A stretch of 64,000 bases of DNA from Arenimonas composti TR7-09 = DSM 18010. Lineage in GTDB: Bacteria > Pseudomonadota > Gammaproteobacteria > Xanthomonadales > Xanthomonadaceae. Shown here piece by piece: positions 1 through 8,393 of the stretch (within the stretch, counting starts at the first letter, position 1; every line of letters begins with the position of its first letter). The translations under genes were made by a program, and so were the position numbers. The stretch spans positions 1 through 64,000 of the forward strand of contig NZ_AUFF01000008.1 in NCBI RefSeq assembly GCF_000426365.1, written 5' to 3'. Below the pieces are notes generated by a model. It saw only the letters and a program-made list of their open reading frames with translations. It was not told where the DNA came from and did no database searches.

Positions 1-187
1 GCTTCACGTCGCTTGCATAGCAATACAACTAAAAGCTTGTTTGGCTAGACGTCTGCAAGTAATGGACTCGTCCATCACCCGCCAGGCGCCCGCACAAATT
101 TCCTGCGCACACTGTCAAAGATCGTTCGCGTCGCGGGCCGTTTCGGTCTCCGCGTTCCGCCGGACATCTCGTCCGACCGAGCCGCAC
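1..187 (-). other. Leader of an rRNA operon (16S gene just left of the window)
   Basis: Read leftward, this stretch resembles the transcribed leader that precedes 16S rRNA in Xanthomonadales: a boxA-like antitermination site, then AT-richer sequence ending with GCAAGCGACGTGAAGC at the window edge. Two sigma70-type promoters lie just upstream on the same strand. No credible protein is encoded; short open frames here lack a ribosome binding site and family similarity. The 16S gene itself would begin beyond base 1, so this is inference from layout and remembered leader sequences. Confidence 0.7.
113..123 (-). promoter_or_regulatory. boxA-like antitermination site of the rRNA leader
   Basis: On the minus strand this reads GATCTTTGACA, which matches 9 of 11 positions of the enterobacterial rrn boxA core GCTCTTTAACA. 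boxA recruits the NusB-NusE antitermination complex in rRNA operons. Its place downstream of two promoters fits that role. Confidence 0.6.
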
Positions 188-215
188 ATCTTACAGCACT
201 TTCCGGGAACGTCAA
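188..215 (-). promoter_or_regulatory. Proximal rRNA operon promoter
   Basis: On the minus strand TTGACG (210-215) and TAAGAT (188-193) are separated by 16 bases and followed by a GC-rich discriminator, a good sigma70 promoter of the rrn type. Confidence 0.65.
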
Positions 216-273
216 CACCCTGTTCACCGCTTCCTGCCGCCCCCGCCGCGGCACGCCGCTGCAAGGGGCGCGA

Positions 274-301
274 AGAATAGCCCTGACCCGCCGTTTTGCA
301 A
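274..301 (-). promoter_or_regulatory. Distal rRNA operon promoter
   Basis: On the minus strand TTGCAA (296-301) and TATTCT (274-279) have a 16-base spacer. Tandem promoters are usual for rRNA operons. Upstream of it (302-499) lies GC-rich sequence with no gene; the only notable motif there is an isolated TTGACA on the plus strand at 444-449 with no convincing -10 partner. Confidence 0.5.
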
Positions 302-499
302 AGGGGGAATCGCGCGGTCGTGTTCAGCGGGCGAACGGGTACGAAGTGATACGTGCGCACGCGCGCTGCATTCGACGAATGCCGGCCTGCGCGCGACGAC
401 GCGGCGTCGCATCTCGCGGCGCGGCGGCGCCCGCGCGCTGCGCTTGACAGTCGCGCGCACGTTGCCGGAACGTCGGTTCCAAAGCGAAGGAGCCATGCG

Positions 500-952
500 A
501 TGCGCCACCCGAAGACCTTGATCGCGATCGCGTTGCTGGCGACCCCGCTGGCCGGTTGCGCGTCCGACGGCGACTGGGTCGAACTCAAGGGCGTGCGCAT
601 CGCGGTCGAGATCGCCGACGAGCACGCCGAACGCCAGCGCGGCCTGATGTTCCGCGACCGCCTGGAGCGCGGTACCGGCATGGTGTTCGTGCACGAGCGC
701 GAGCAACCGCTCGCGTACTGGATGAAGAACACCCGCATCCCGCTCGACATCCTGTATTTCGACGCGCAGCGCCGGCTCGTTTCCGTGAGCAATGCGCCGC
801 CGTGTTCGGCCGAACGTTGCCCGCCCTATCCGGCGCGCGGCCCGGCGATGTACGTGCTCGAACTCAATGCGGGCGAAGCGGAGTCGCTCGGGCTCGTTCC
901 CGGCGACACGCTGACGCTGGGACCCGGCGTTCCGGAACGCGGCGCACCTTGA
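500..952 (+). CDS. DUF192-family lipoprotein
   Basis: A 150-residue protein. Residues 1-20 form a lipoprotein signal ending in the lipobox LAGC, so it is probably membrane-anchored on the periplasmic side. The rest matches the DUF192 (COG1430) fold, with the family-like stretches QRGLMFRD, GMVFVHERE and YWMKNTRIPLDILYFD. The ATG at 500 is chosen because AAGGAG sits 7 bases upstream and the signal peptide starts here; the open frame continues further upstream without a start site. The biochemical role of DUF192 proteins is not established. It reads away from the rRNA promoters and is followed 22 bases later by the SirB1-like gene, possibly as an operon. Confidence 0.85.
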   Translation: MRHPKTLIAIALLATPLAGCASDGDWVELKGVRIAVEIADEHAERQRGLMFRDRLERGTGMVFVHEREQPLAYWMKNTRIPLDILYFDAQRRLVSVSNAPPCSAERCPPYPARGPAMYVLELNAGEAESLGLVPGDTLTLGPGVPERGAP

Positions 953-974
953 ACAGCGCGGAGGAGGCAACCAC

Positions 975-1826
975 ATGCTCGTCATGACGAACCACGACCT
1001 GCCCGACTGGGATGCCCTCGCGAAGATCGCCGACGACGAACTGCCGCTGCTCGACATCGCGCTGCTGATCGCACGCGACGAGTATCCGGATCTCGACGCC
1101 GCCGGTTACGCCGCCACCGTCGACGCCTATGCCGATGCGTTGCGTCCCCAGCTCGACCGCGACCTCGACCTGCCGGCGCGGCTGACGGCGATCAACCGCT
1201 TCCTGTTCGAGGAGCTCGGTTTCGCCGGCAACACCACGCAGTACGACGACCCGCGCAACAGCTATCTCAACGACGTGCTCGACCGCAAGCTCGGCATCCC
1301 GATCTCGCTCGCGCTGGTGCAGATGGAAGTGACGCGTCGCGTCGGCCTGCCGCTCGACGGCATTTCCTTCCCCGGCCACTTCCTGGTGAGGATGCCGGTC
1401 GACGACGGCATCCTCGTGCTCGACCCCTACAACAAGGGCCGACCGGTCGGTGCCGACGAACTCCGCGAACGCGCGTCGCCGCATCTCGGCGGACAGATGC
1501 CCGACGACCAGCAGCTGCTGCAGATCCTGCACCCGGCAACCCACCGGGTGATCCTGATGCGCATGCTGCGCAACCTGAAGGCCGTCTACGCCGAACACGG
1601 CGACTGGGTGCGCGTCGCACGCAGCGCCGACCGACTGCTCAAGCTCGCCCCGGACACCGCCGAGGCCCATCGCGACCGCGGCCTGGCCTATCGCGAACTC
1701 GGGCATCTGCGCGGCGCCCGCGAGGACCTCGCGCGCTACCTGCAGCTGCTGCCGGAAGCCGACGACGTCGAGGCCGTACGCGTCGCGCTGATCGAACTCG
1801 GCAGCCGGCCACCGCGGCTGAACTGA
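975..1826 (+). CDS. SirB1-family protein with transglutaminase-like and TPR regions
   Basis: A 283-residue cytoplasmic protein of the SirB1/UPF0162 family. The N-terminal two thirds is a transglutaminase-like fold, with the family stretch NSYLNDVLDRKLGIPISLAL followed by GLPLDGISFPGHFLVR. The C-terminal part (about 195-280) looks like tetratricopeptide helices (AEAHRDRGLAYRELGHLRGA). A strong GGAGGAGG precedes the ATG at 975; an in-frame ATG at 984 is also possible. Homologues occur widely in Proteobacteria, but the substrate is unknown. It converges with the rubredoxin gene. Confidence 0.85.
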   Translation: MLVMTNHDLPDWDALAKIADDELPLLDIALLIARDEYPDLDAAGYAATVDAYADALRPQLDRDLDLPARLTAINRFLFEELGFAGNTTQYDDPRNSYLNDVLDRKLGIPISLALVQMEVTRRVGLPLDGISFPGHFLVRMPVDDGILVLDPYNKGRPVGADELRERASPHLGGQMPDDQQLLQILHPATHRVILMRMLRNLKAVYAEHGDWVRVARSADRLLKLAPDTAEAHRDRGLAYRELGHLRGAREDLARYLQLLPEADDVEAVRVALIELGSRPPRLN

Positions 1827-1841
1827 GCGGCGCCGCGCCGG

Positions 1842-2030
1842 TCAGCCGACCGGCACCATCTCGAAATCTTCCTTGCCGACGCCACAGTCGGGGCAGATCC
1901 AGTCGTCCGGGACATCCTCCCAGCGCGTGCCGGGGGCGATGCCCTCTTCCGGCAGGCCTTCGGCCTCGTCGTAGGTGAAGCCGCAGACGACGCACATCCA
2001 GGTGCGGAGCGTGGCGGAGGCATCGGTCAT
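1842..2030 (-). CDS. Rubredoxin
   Basis: A 62-residue one-iron electron carrier. Both metal-binding CxxCG knuckles are present (CVVCG and CPDCG), as is the typical rubredoxin core [20 protein letters not shown]. Cytoplasmic rubredoxins pass electrons to oxidative-stress enzymes or alkane hydroxylases; no such partner is next door. ATG at 2030 gives normal family length; upstream in-frame starts at 2045 and 2063 would add an unusual arginine-rich extension, and no candidate has a clear ribosome binding site. It is divergent from thiE with only 59 bases between the starts. Confidence 0.93.
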   Translation of the reverse strand: MTDASATLRTWMCVVCGFTYDEAEGLPEEGIAPGTRWEDVPDDWICPDCGVGKEDFEMVPVG

Positions 2031-2089
2031 CGCGGGCGGTCTCATGCGGCGGGGCGGTATCATTCTCGCATCCCGCCCGGCATGCCGAA

Positions 2090-2766
2090 ATGAGCGTCCT
2101 GCCGCCGCGTCTGCGCGGCCTGTACCTGATCACCCCCGACGACCCCGACACCGCGCGCCTGCTGGCGCGGGTGACGCCCCTGCTCGCGGCCGGCCCGGCC
2201 CTGCTGCAGTACCGCAACAAGGGCGCGTCGCCGGCGCTGAGGCGCGAACAGGCGCGGGCGCTGCTGCACGAATGTCGCGCCGCCGGCGTGCCGCTGATCG
2301 TCAACGACGACTGGCGTCTGGCCGGCGAACTCGGTGCCGACGGCGCCCACCTCGGCGCCGACGACGGCGACCTCGCGCAAGCGCGCGCGGCGCTCGGCGA
2401 CGCGGTGATCCTCGGGGCCTCCTGCTACGACGAACCCGCGCTGGCCCGCCGCGCGATCGTCGCCGGTGCCAGCTATGTCGCCTTCGGCGCCTTCTTCCCG
2501 AGCCCGAGCAAGGCGGCGACCCGGCGCGCCACGCCCGACCTGCTGCGCGCCGATCTCGGCGCCGCGGTGCCTCGCGTCGCGATCGGCGGCATCGGCATCG
2601 AACCGGCCGCCGACCTCGCAGCGGCGGGCGCCGACCTCGTCGCGGTGATCTCCGGCGTGTTCGCCGCCGCCGATCCCGTCGCCGCCCTTCATGCCTACCG
2701 CCGCGCGATCGCCGCGGCACATACCCCTCCGGCGACCCGCGCCGGGATTTCCGCAGGAAACGAACG

Positions 2767-2770
<4 letters not shown>
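2090..2770 (+). CDS. thiE: Thiamine-phosphate synthase
   Basis: Joins hydroxymethylpyrimidine diphosphate with thiazole phosphate to make thiamine monophosphate in the cytoplasm. The 226 residues form a TIM barrel. Family motifs include LQYRNKG (about 42-48), [18 protein letters not shown] in place of the common GxSx[13 protein letters not shown], and the phosphate-binding ending AIGGIG. The stop codon overlaps the hemL start (ATGA at 2767-2770), so the genes are translationally coupled. thiC in this window has a TPP riboswitch; nothing similar is visible before thiE. Confidence 0.95.
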
Positions 2771-4055
<1,285 letters not shown>

Positions 4056-4059
<4 letters not shown>

Positions 4060-4694
4060 GCGCGCCGGCGCTGGTGCTGTTCGATCTCGACGGCGTGCTG
4101 GTGCATTACCGGCACGACGTCCGCGTCGGCACGCTGGCGCAATGCCTCGGGGTGACGCCGGCGCGGGTCGAGGCGGCACTGTTCGGCTCCGGCCTGGAGC
4201 ACACCAGCGATCTCGGCGAGTTCGACACCGGCGGCCACGTCGCCGAACTGGCGCGCCGCCTCGGCGTGAAGGTGACGCTCGACGATTGCCTCGCGGCGCG
4301 GGCGGCGGCGATGCGCGTGGACCCCGCGGTACTGGCCCTGGCCGCGGCCGTCGCCGCGGAAACGCAGGTCGCGATCCTGACCAACAACGGCCTGATGCTG
4401 CGCGAGCACCTCGACACGCTGTGCCCCGCACTCGCGCCGGTGTTCGCCGGTCGCGTCTTCTGTTCGGCGCAGTTCCGCATCGGCAAACCGGATCCGCGCG
4501 TGTTCGCCGCCTGCCTGCGCGAACTCGGCGTCGCGCCGGAAGACGCGCTGTTCGTCGATGACAAGGCGGAAAACGCCGAGGGCGCACGCCGGGCCGGCCT
4601 GCACGCCCATCACTTCACCGGCGCCGCCTCCCTGCGCGCTGCCTTTCAGCAACACGGCCTGCGGGCCGCCTATGCAGGGGAAATCCGCGCATGA
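4056..4694 (+). CDS. HAD-superfamily hydrolase
   Basis: A 212-residue phosphatase-like protein. HAD motif I is FDLDGVL near residue 9, motif II TNN near the middle, motif III lysine in GKPDP, and motif [10 protein letters not shown]. All catalytic acids are present, with a helical cap between motifs I and II. The arrangement resembles small-molecule phosphatases of the YihX/haloacid type; the substrate cannot be read from the sequence. It is the last gene of the thiE-hemL operon, starting within the hemL stop, so a link to pyridoxal phosphate or phosphometabolite housekeeping is possible but unproven. Confidence 0.85.
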
Positions 4695-4722
4695 GCAGAT
4701 GCCGCACAGTGCCCAGGATCCC

Positions 4723-5301
4723 TCAGGGTCCGGCGCCGTCGGCGGCCGCGACCAGCGCCGCGGCGAAGCGGATGTCGGCGTCGTCGGGCTGCAGGGCGAG
4801 CGCCTGGGCGATGCGTTCACTGCCGTCGGGCTGGCGCAGCAGCGCCCGCAACACTTCCCGGTCCACGGCGCCGATGCCCGGCATGTCGTAGCCCTGCAGG
4901 CGTTCGATGTCCTGCAACGTCTCGAGGAAGTAGCCACTGTCGAACAGTGCCATGCGGAGCGCCGCGGAATCGTCGGCGGTGTGCACACGCTCGTCCAGCC
5001 GTCTCATCAGTGCGCGCAGCACGGCACCGTCGCGCGCGGCGTAGATCGCCGCGCGGCGCAGCGTTTCCATGCGCGCGCTCAGCGGAACCCCGGTTTCCAG
5101 CAGTTCCACGGTCCGCTCGGGCAGCGTTTGCAGCGGGAAATCGGCGCGGGCGTCGCGCCAGCCCTCGCCCCAGGGCAGCGAGGGCGCGCCGGCGGTATCG
5201 AAGGGCTCGCAGAGCAGCGGCGGGCCGGCGACCGCAGGCGTGGCGGCGACGCTGGCGACCAACGCCAGGGCGAGAGCGAACGAGGTCGAACGAATGCGCA
5301 T
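4723..5301 (-). CDS. Secreted protein of unknown function, likely target of the adjacent ECF sigma factor
   Basis: A 192-residue protein with a clear Sec signal peptide (residues 1-25, cleavage near VAGPP). The mature part is helical and acidic with no recognised domain; segments such as MALFDSGYFLETLQDIERLQGYD suggest helical repeats. A good GGAGG precedes the ATG. It lies downstream of the sigma factor-FecR pair on the same strand, but the 111-base gap carries its own copy of the motif found before the sigma gene (GTTAAC, 18 bases, GTCC). This suggests it belongs to that regulon, perhaps as a periplasmic signal sensor or effector. Function unknown. Confidence 0.7.
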   Translation of the reverse strand: MRIRSTSFALALALVASVAATPAVAGPPLLCEPFDTAGAPSLPWGEGWRDARADFPLQTLPERTVELLETGVPLSARMETLRRAAIYAARDGAVLRALMRRLDERVHTADDSAALRMALFDSGYFLETLQDIERLQGYDMPGIGAVDREVLRALLRQPDGSERIAQALALQPDDADIRFAAALVAAADGAGP

Positions 5302-5363
5302 GGGGAGTCCTCCGGATCGGATGAGCCGCGCGGGGCGCGGGGCGGCAGATCGCCGCGATCCAG

Positions 5364-5391
5364 GGACGTTCGTGTCCGGCGCGCCGTTAAC
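5364..5391 (-). promoter_or_regulatory. Predicted ECF sigma promoter of the secreted-protein gene
   Basis: On the minus strand GTTAAC (5386-5391) is followed after exactly 18 bases by GTCC (5364-5367), about 62 bases before the ATG at 5301. The same arrangement precedes the ECF sigma gene at 7003-7030. AAC in the -35 and GTC in the -10 are typical ECF features. Confidence 0.5.
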
Positions 5392-5412
5392 GGGCGTCGC
5401 CGGCGCTCGTCC

Positions 5413-6450
5413 TCAGCGTTTCCCGTCGCGCAGCAGCGTCGCTGCCTCCTCGCCGCTGGCGAAGGCATCGGGCCACTGCAGCCACCAGCGCTTGGCCCGC
5501 GGATAAGGCAGCGCGTCCCACCAGGGCGACAGCGCCGTTGCCCAGCCCTTGCGGACGGCATCGCGCTCGACGACCGCACCGGCCGGCATCATTCCCGCCA
5601 GGCGGTCGTACAGCGGTCCGTCGGCCAGTGCCGGGTAACGCTGCAGCGCCTGCAGCAGGCTGATCGCGTCCTGCGGGCGCGCGAGCGCGAGCAGCGCCTG
5701 CAGGCTGTCGTCATCGGTCGTGCCCTGCTGCGCGACCAGTGTGCGCAGTGCCGTCACGAAGCGCGGATCGGCGCCCAGATCCCAGGGCAGACCCGGGTTC
5801 CCGTCGGCGTCGAACTCGACCCGCGCGCCCTCGGGCACCAGCACCTCGTGACGGCCGCCGTCGATCTGGACCCAGCCGCTGCGGACGGTCAGCGTGCCGC
5901 TGCCGTCGGGATCGGCCTGCAGGACGAACTCGCAGCCGAGGTCGAGCACCTGCATCGACGGTGTCGCCACCCCGAACGCCCCCGGCGGCGCCCATACGCG
6001 CGCCCACAGCCGGCCCTGTTCCAGACGGGTGCGATGGCGGCCGTCGCGGGTCTCGACGAGGACGAGGCGGGATCCCTCCCCGAGCACGAGTTCGCCGATG
6101 CGCGCGACACGCAGGCGGGCGCTGGCGGCGTGCCCGGTCTCCAGCACCTGTCCGGGCGCCAGCACGGCGGCGCCGGCGATCGGCGTTCCTGCCACCGTCA
6201 CCCGACCCTCGACCGCGGCGATCCGCCACGGCTGCCCCACCGGCCACTGCAAGCGGTGGTGCAGCCAGCCCGGAAGGCCGATCGCGATCAGGGCCAGCGC
6301 CGCGGCCACGGCGAGGCGCCAATGCCTTCGCCGCCGGCGTTGCCGCGGCTGCCAGGCCTGCGCCGCCAGCAGATCCTCGAGCGCAGCGACCTCGGGATCC
6401 ACCGGGCCGCTGCGGTCCCACAGGTAGTCGTCGTTGCGTTCGCCGCTCAT
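5413..6450 (-). CDS. FecR-domain transmembrane regulator (putative anti-sigma factor)
   Basis: A 345-residue inner-membrane protein. Residues 1-42 are cytoplasmic and end in a basic run, residues about 45-62 form one membrane helix, and the rest is periplasmic. A FecR-like beta domain follows (about 75-200: GRVTVAGTPI, LAPGQVLETG, TPSMQVLDLGCEFVL, VRSGWVQI). FecR proteins usually hold or modulate an ECF sigma factor. The gene starts inside the stop of the sigma gene (6447-6450), so they are made together. No TonB-dependent receptor is adjacent, so this is not a classical iron-uptake triad. Confidence 0.82.
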   Translation of the reverse strand: MSGERNDDYLWDRSGPVDPEVAALEDLLAAQAWQPRQRRRRRHWRLAVAAALALIAIGLPGWLHHRLQWPVGQPWRIAAVEGRVTVAGTPIAGAAVLAPGQVLETGHAASARLRVARIGELVLGEGSRLVLVETRDGRHRTRLEQGRLWARVWAPPGAFGVATPSMQVLDLGCEFVLQADPDGSGTLTVRSGWVQIDGGRHEVLVPEGARVEFDADGNPGLPWDLGADPRFVTALRTLVAQQGTTDDDSLQALLALARPQDAISLLQALQRYPALADGPLYDRLAGMMPAGAVVERDAVRKGWATALSPWWDALPYPRAKRWWLQWPDAFASGEEAATLLRDGKR

Positions 6451-6977
6451 CGCTCGTGCTCCCGCAGGCCAAGACGTTCGCGCAGCTGCGCCATGCCGCG
6501 ATGCAGGTTGACCCGGACGCTGCCGGGGGTCAGGCCGGTGCGTTCGGCGATTTCCGGGCCGGTCAGACCCTCCACCAGGCGCAGCACCAGGGTCTCGCGG
6601 TAGGCCTCCGGCAGGCTGCGGATCGCGGCGAGCGCCTGTTCCGCATCCCGATGCGACTCGACACTGTCGGCGGGACTCGCGGCTTCCGGGATCTCGCCGG
6701 TGAACGGGGCGCGCCGCCGCCAGGCATCGAGGGCGGCGCGGCGCGCGATGCGGCTGATCCAGCCTGGAAAGGCCGCGTCCTCACGCAGCTCGTGCAGGCG
6801 CTGGAGTGCGGTCTCGAACACGTCCTGGGTCAGGTCGTCGGCATCTGCGGCCTGCACCCGGGACAGCAGGATGCCGTGCACCACCGGCGCAAAACGCCGG
6901 TAGAGGCGGTCCATCGCGTCGCCATCGCCGGCGCGCGCCGCCTTCACCAACGCCGTCGTCGTGCTGCTTCCGTCCAT
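6447..6977 (-). CDS. ECF-family RNA polymerase sigma factor
   Basis: A 176-residue sigma70-family protein with region 2 (about 15-80, including DADDLTQDVFETALQRL and WISRIARRAALDAWRRR) and region 4 (about 115-165, LPEAYRETLVLRLVEGLTGPEIAERTGLTPGSVRVNLHRG). No regions 1 or 3, so it is an ECF factor. ATG at 6977 is preferred to an upstream TTG at 6995, because the predicted promoter ends at 7003 and transcription would begin near 6996. It is likely autoregulated through that promoter, is co-translated with the FecR-type gene, and probably drives the secreted-protein gene at 4723-5301. Confidence 0.9.
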   Translation of the reverse strand: MDGSSTTTALVKAARAGDGDAMDRLYRRFAPVVHGILLSRVQAADADDLTQDVFETALQRLHELREDAAFPGWISRIARRAALDAWRRRAPFTGEIPEAASPADSVESHRDAEQALAAIRSLPEAYRETLVLRLVEGLTGPEIAERTGLTPGSVRVNLHRGMAQLRERLGLREHER

Positions 6978-7002
6978 CGGCCTCGCTCGATCCAACCGTA
7001 TC

Positions 7003-7030
7003 GGACGGCAAGGCCGGGCGGCGTGTTAAC
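7003..7030 (-). promoter_or_regulatory. Predicted autoregulatory ECF promoter of the sigma factor gene
   Basis: On the minus strand GTTAAC (7025-7030), an 18-base spacer, and GTCC (7003-7006), about 26 bases before the ATG at 6977. It has the same motif and exact spacing as the promoter at 5364-5391. Confidence 0.5.
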
Positions 7031-7057
7031 GCGGAGCCGGACCGGCGCGCCGCAGGC

Positions 7058-7477
7058 TCACCACTGGCCCGTGTTCGGCATCGACGCCCAGGGTTCCTTC
7101 GGCGGCAGCGGTTCGCCGGCCTGCAGCAGCTCGATCGAGATCAGATCCGGCGAGCGCACGAAGGCCATGTGGCCGTCGCGCGGCGGCCGGTTGATGGTCA
7201 CGCCGTGCGCCTGCAGGCGTTCGCAGGCGGCGTAGATGTCGTCGACCGCGAAGGCAAGGTGGCCGAAGTTGCGGGCGCTGCCGTAGTCCTCGTCGTCGTA
7301 GTTGAAGGTCAGCTCGACCTCGACCTCGGGATTCGCCGGCGCGGCGAGATAGATCAGCGTGAAGCGGCCCTGCGGGTAGTCACGTCGGCGCGTCTCCACC
7401 AGGCCGAGGGCATCGCGGTAGAAGCGCATCGATGCTTCGAGGTCGCGGACACGGACCATCGCATGCAAGTACTTCAT
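7058..7477 (-). CDS. Glyoxalase I-like VOC family protein
   Basis: A 139-residue vicinal-oxygen-chelate protein that closely resembles lactoylglutathione lyase, which isomerises the methylglyoxal-glutathione adduct. Seen are LHAMVRVRDLEASMRFYRDALGLVETRR, VEVELTFNYD and FGHLAFAVDDIYAACERL, with metal-ligand candidates His5, Glu (in VELTFNYD), His (FGHLAF) and a C-terminal Glu (SIELLQ). The length matches bacterial GloA. The start overlaps the stop of the upstream SDR gene (ATGA at 7474-7477), so they are coupled. Confidence 0.85.
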   Translation of the reverse strand: MKYLHAMVRVRDLEASMRFYRDALGLVETRRRDYPQGRFTLIYLAAPANPEVEVELTFNYDDEDYGSARNFGHLAFAVDDIYAACERLQAHGVTINRPPRDGHMAFVRSPDLISIELLQAGEPLPPKEPWASMPNTGQW

Positions 7478-8322
7478 CGGCGCAGGGCCTCCATCAGTTC
7501 GGGATCGTCCAGGAACAGGTCGGGCAGCAGCGGCTGCGCGGGGTCGACCGCATAGCGGCCGAAATCGGTGACGCCGCGCTCGCGCAGCACCGCTTCATCG
7601 ATCAGGAAGTTGCCGCTGAAGTCGCGCGCCGGCGTCGTCAGGATCGCGTGCGCGGCATCGGCCATGATCTCCGGCGTGCGGCACTTCGCCGGTTCGGTGC
7701 CCGGGATCATCTTCAGCGCGTCGGTGGCGATCACGGTACGCGGCCACAGCGCGTTCACCGCCACGCCCTGCGGGCCGAATTCGGCGGCGAGGCCGAGCGT
7801 CACGAAGCTCATGCCCATCTTCGCCAGCGTGTAGCCGGTGTGCGCGCCCCACCACTTCGGGTCGAGGCTGGGCGGCGGCGCCAGGGTGAGGATGTGCGGA
7901 TTCGCCGCCTTCAGCAGATGCGGCAGGCAGGCCTGGGCGCAGAGGAAGCTGCCGCGCGCATTCACCTGCTGCATCAGGTCGAAGCGCTTCATCGGCGTGT
8001 CGAGCGTGCCGCGCAACCAGATCGCGCTGGCGTTGTTGACGAGGATGTCGATGCCGCCGAACTCGGCCACGGTGCCCGCGACCGCCGCCTGCACCTGCTC
8101 CTCCTCGCGGATGTCGCACTGCAGGGCGAGGCCGCGGCCGCCGGCGGCGTCCACCGCGGCGGCGGCCGAGTGGATCGTGCCGGGCAGCTTCGGATTGGGC
8201 ACCGCCGATTTCGCGGCGATCGCCACGTTGGCGCCGTCGCGGGCGGCGCGCAGCGCGATCGCCAGGCCGATGCCGCGCGAGGCACCGGTGATGAAGAGGG
8301 TCTTGCCGCTCAGGCTGGACAT
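7474..8322 (-). CDS. Short-chain dehydrogenase/reductase, HSDL2-like
   Basis: A 282-residue NAD(P)-dependent oxidoreductase. The cofactor motif TGASRGIG lies near the N-terminus, NNAS near residue 92, and the active-site YxxxK as YTLAK. The sequence around DPKWWGAHTGYTLAKMGMS, and the sterol-carrier-free length, match bacterial HSDL2-like SDRs that use acyl or lipid substrates. ATG at 8322 is chosen because GGAGG lies 6 bases upstream; an in-frame start at 8346 lacks this. It forms a two-gene operon with the glyoxalase-like gene and is divergent from the DedA-PAP2 gene. Confidence 0.88.
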   Translation of the reverse strand: MSSLSGKTLFITGASRGIGLAIALRAARDGANVAIAAKSAVPNPKLPGTIHSAAAAVDAAGGRGLALQCDIREEEQVQAAVAGTVAEFGGIDILVNNASAIWLRGTLDTPMKRFDLMQQVNARGSFLCAQACLPHLLKAANPHILTLAPPPSLDPKWWGAHTGYTLAKMGMSFVTLGLAAEFGPQGVAVNALWPRTVIATDALKMIPGTEPAKCRTPEIMADAAHAILTTPARDFSGNFLIDEAVLRERGVTDFGRYAVDPAQPLLPDLFLDDPELMEALRR

Positions 8323-8378
8323 GAATGCCTCCGGATCAGAGGGCATCGATTTTACCGGGCCGGGGCGGGTGCGCGGCC

Positions 8379-8384
8379 TATAAT
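8379..8384 (+). promoter_or_regulatory. -10 element of a probable leaderless promoter
   Basis: Perfect TATAAT. Transcription would begin near 8391, only about three bases before the ATG at 8394, and no Shine-Dalgarno sequence is present. No good -35 hexamer is visible at 16-18 bases. Confidence 0.5.
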
Positions 8385-8393
8385 TGCCCGCTT

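Noticed and set aside
41..280. Open frame on the plus strand at the left edge
   Set aside because: No ribosome binding site or protein-like composition; it lies over the rRNA leader and promoters.
2030..2089. Possible TPP riboswitch before thiE
   Set aside because: The gap is only 59 bases and none of the THI-box elements (CTGAGA, ACCTGATC, GTAGGGAA) is present.
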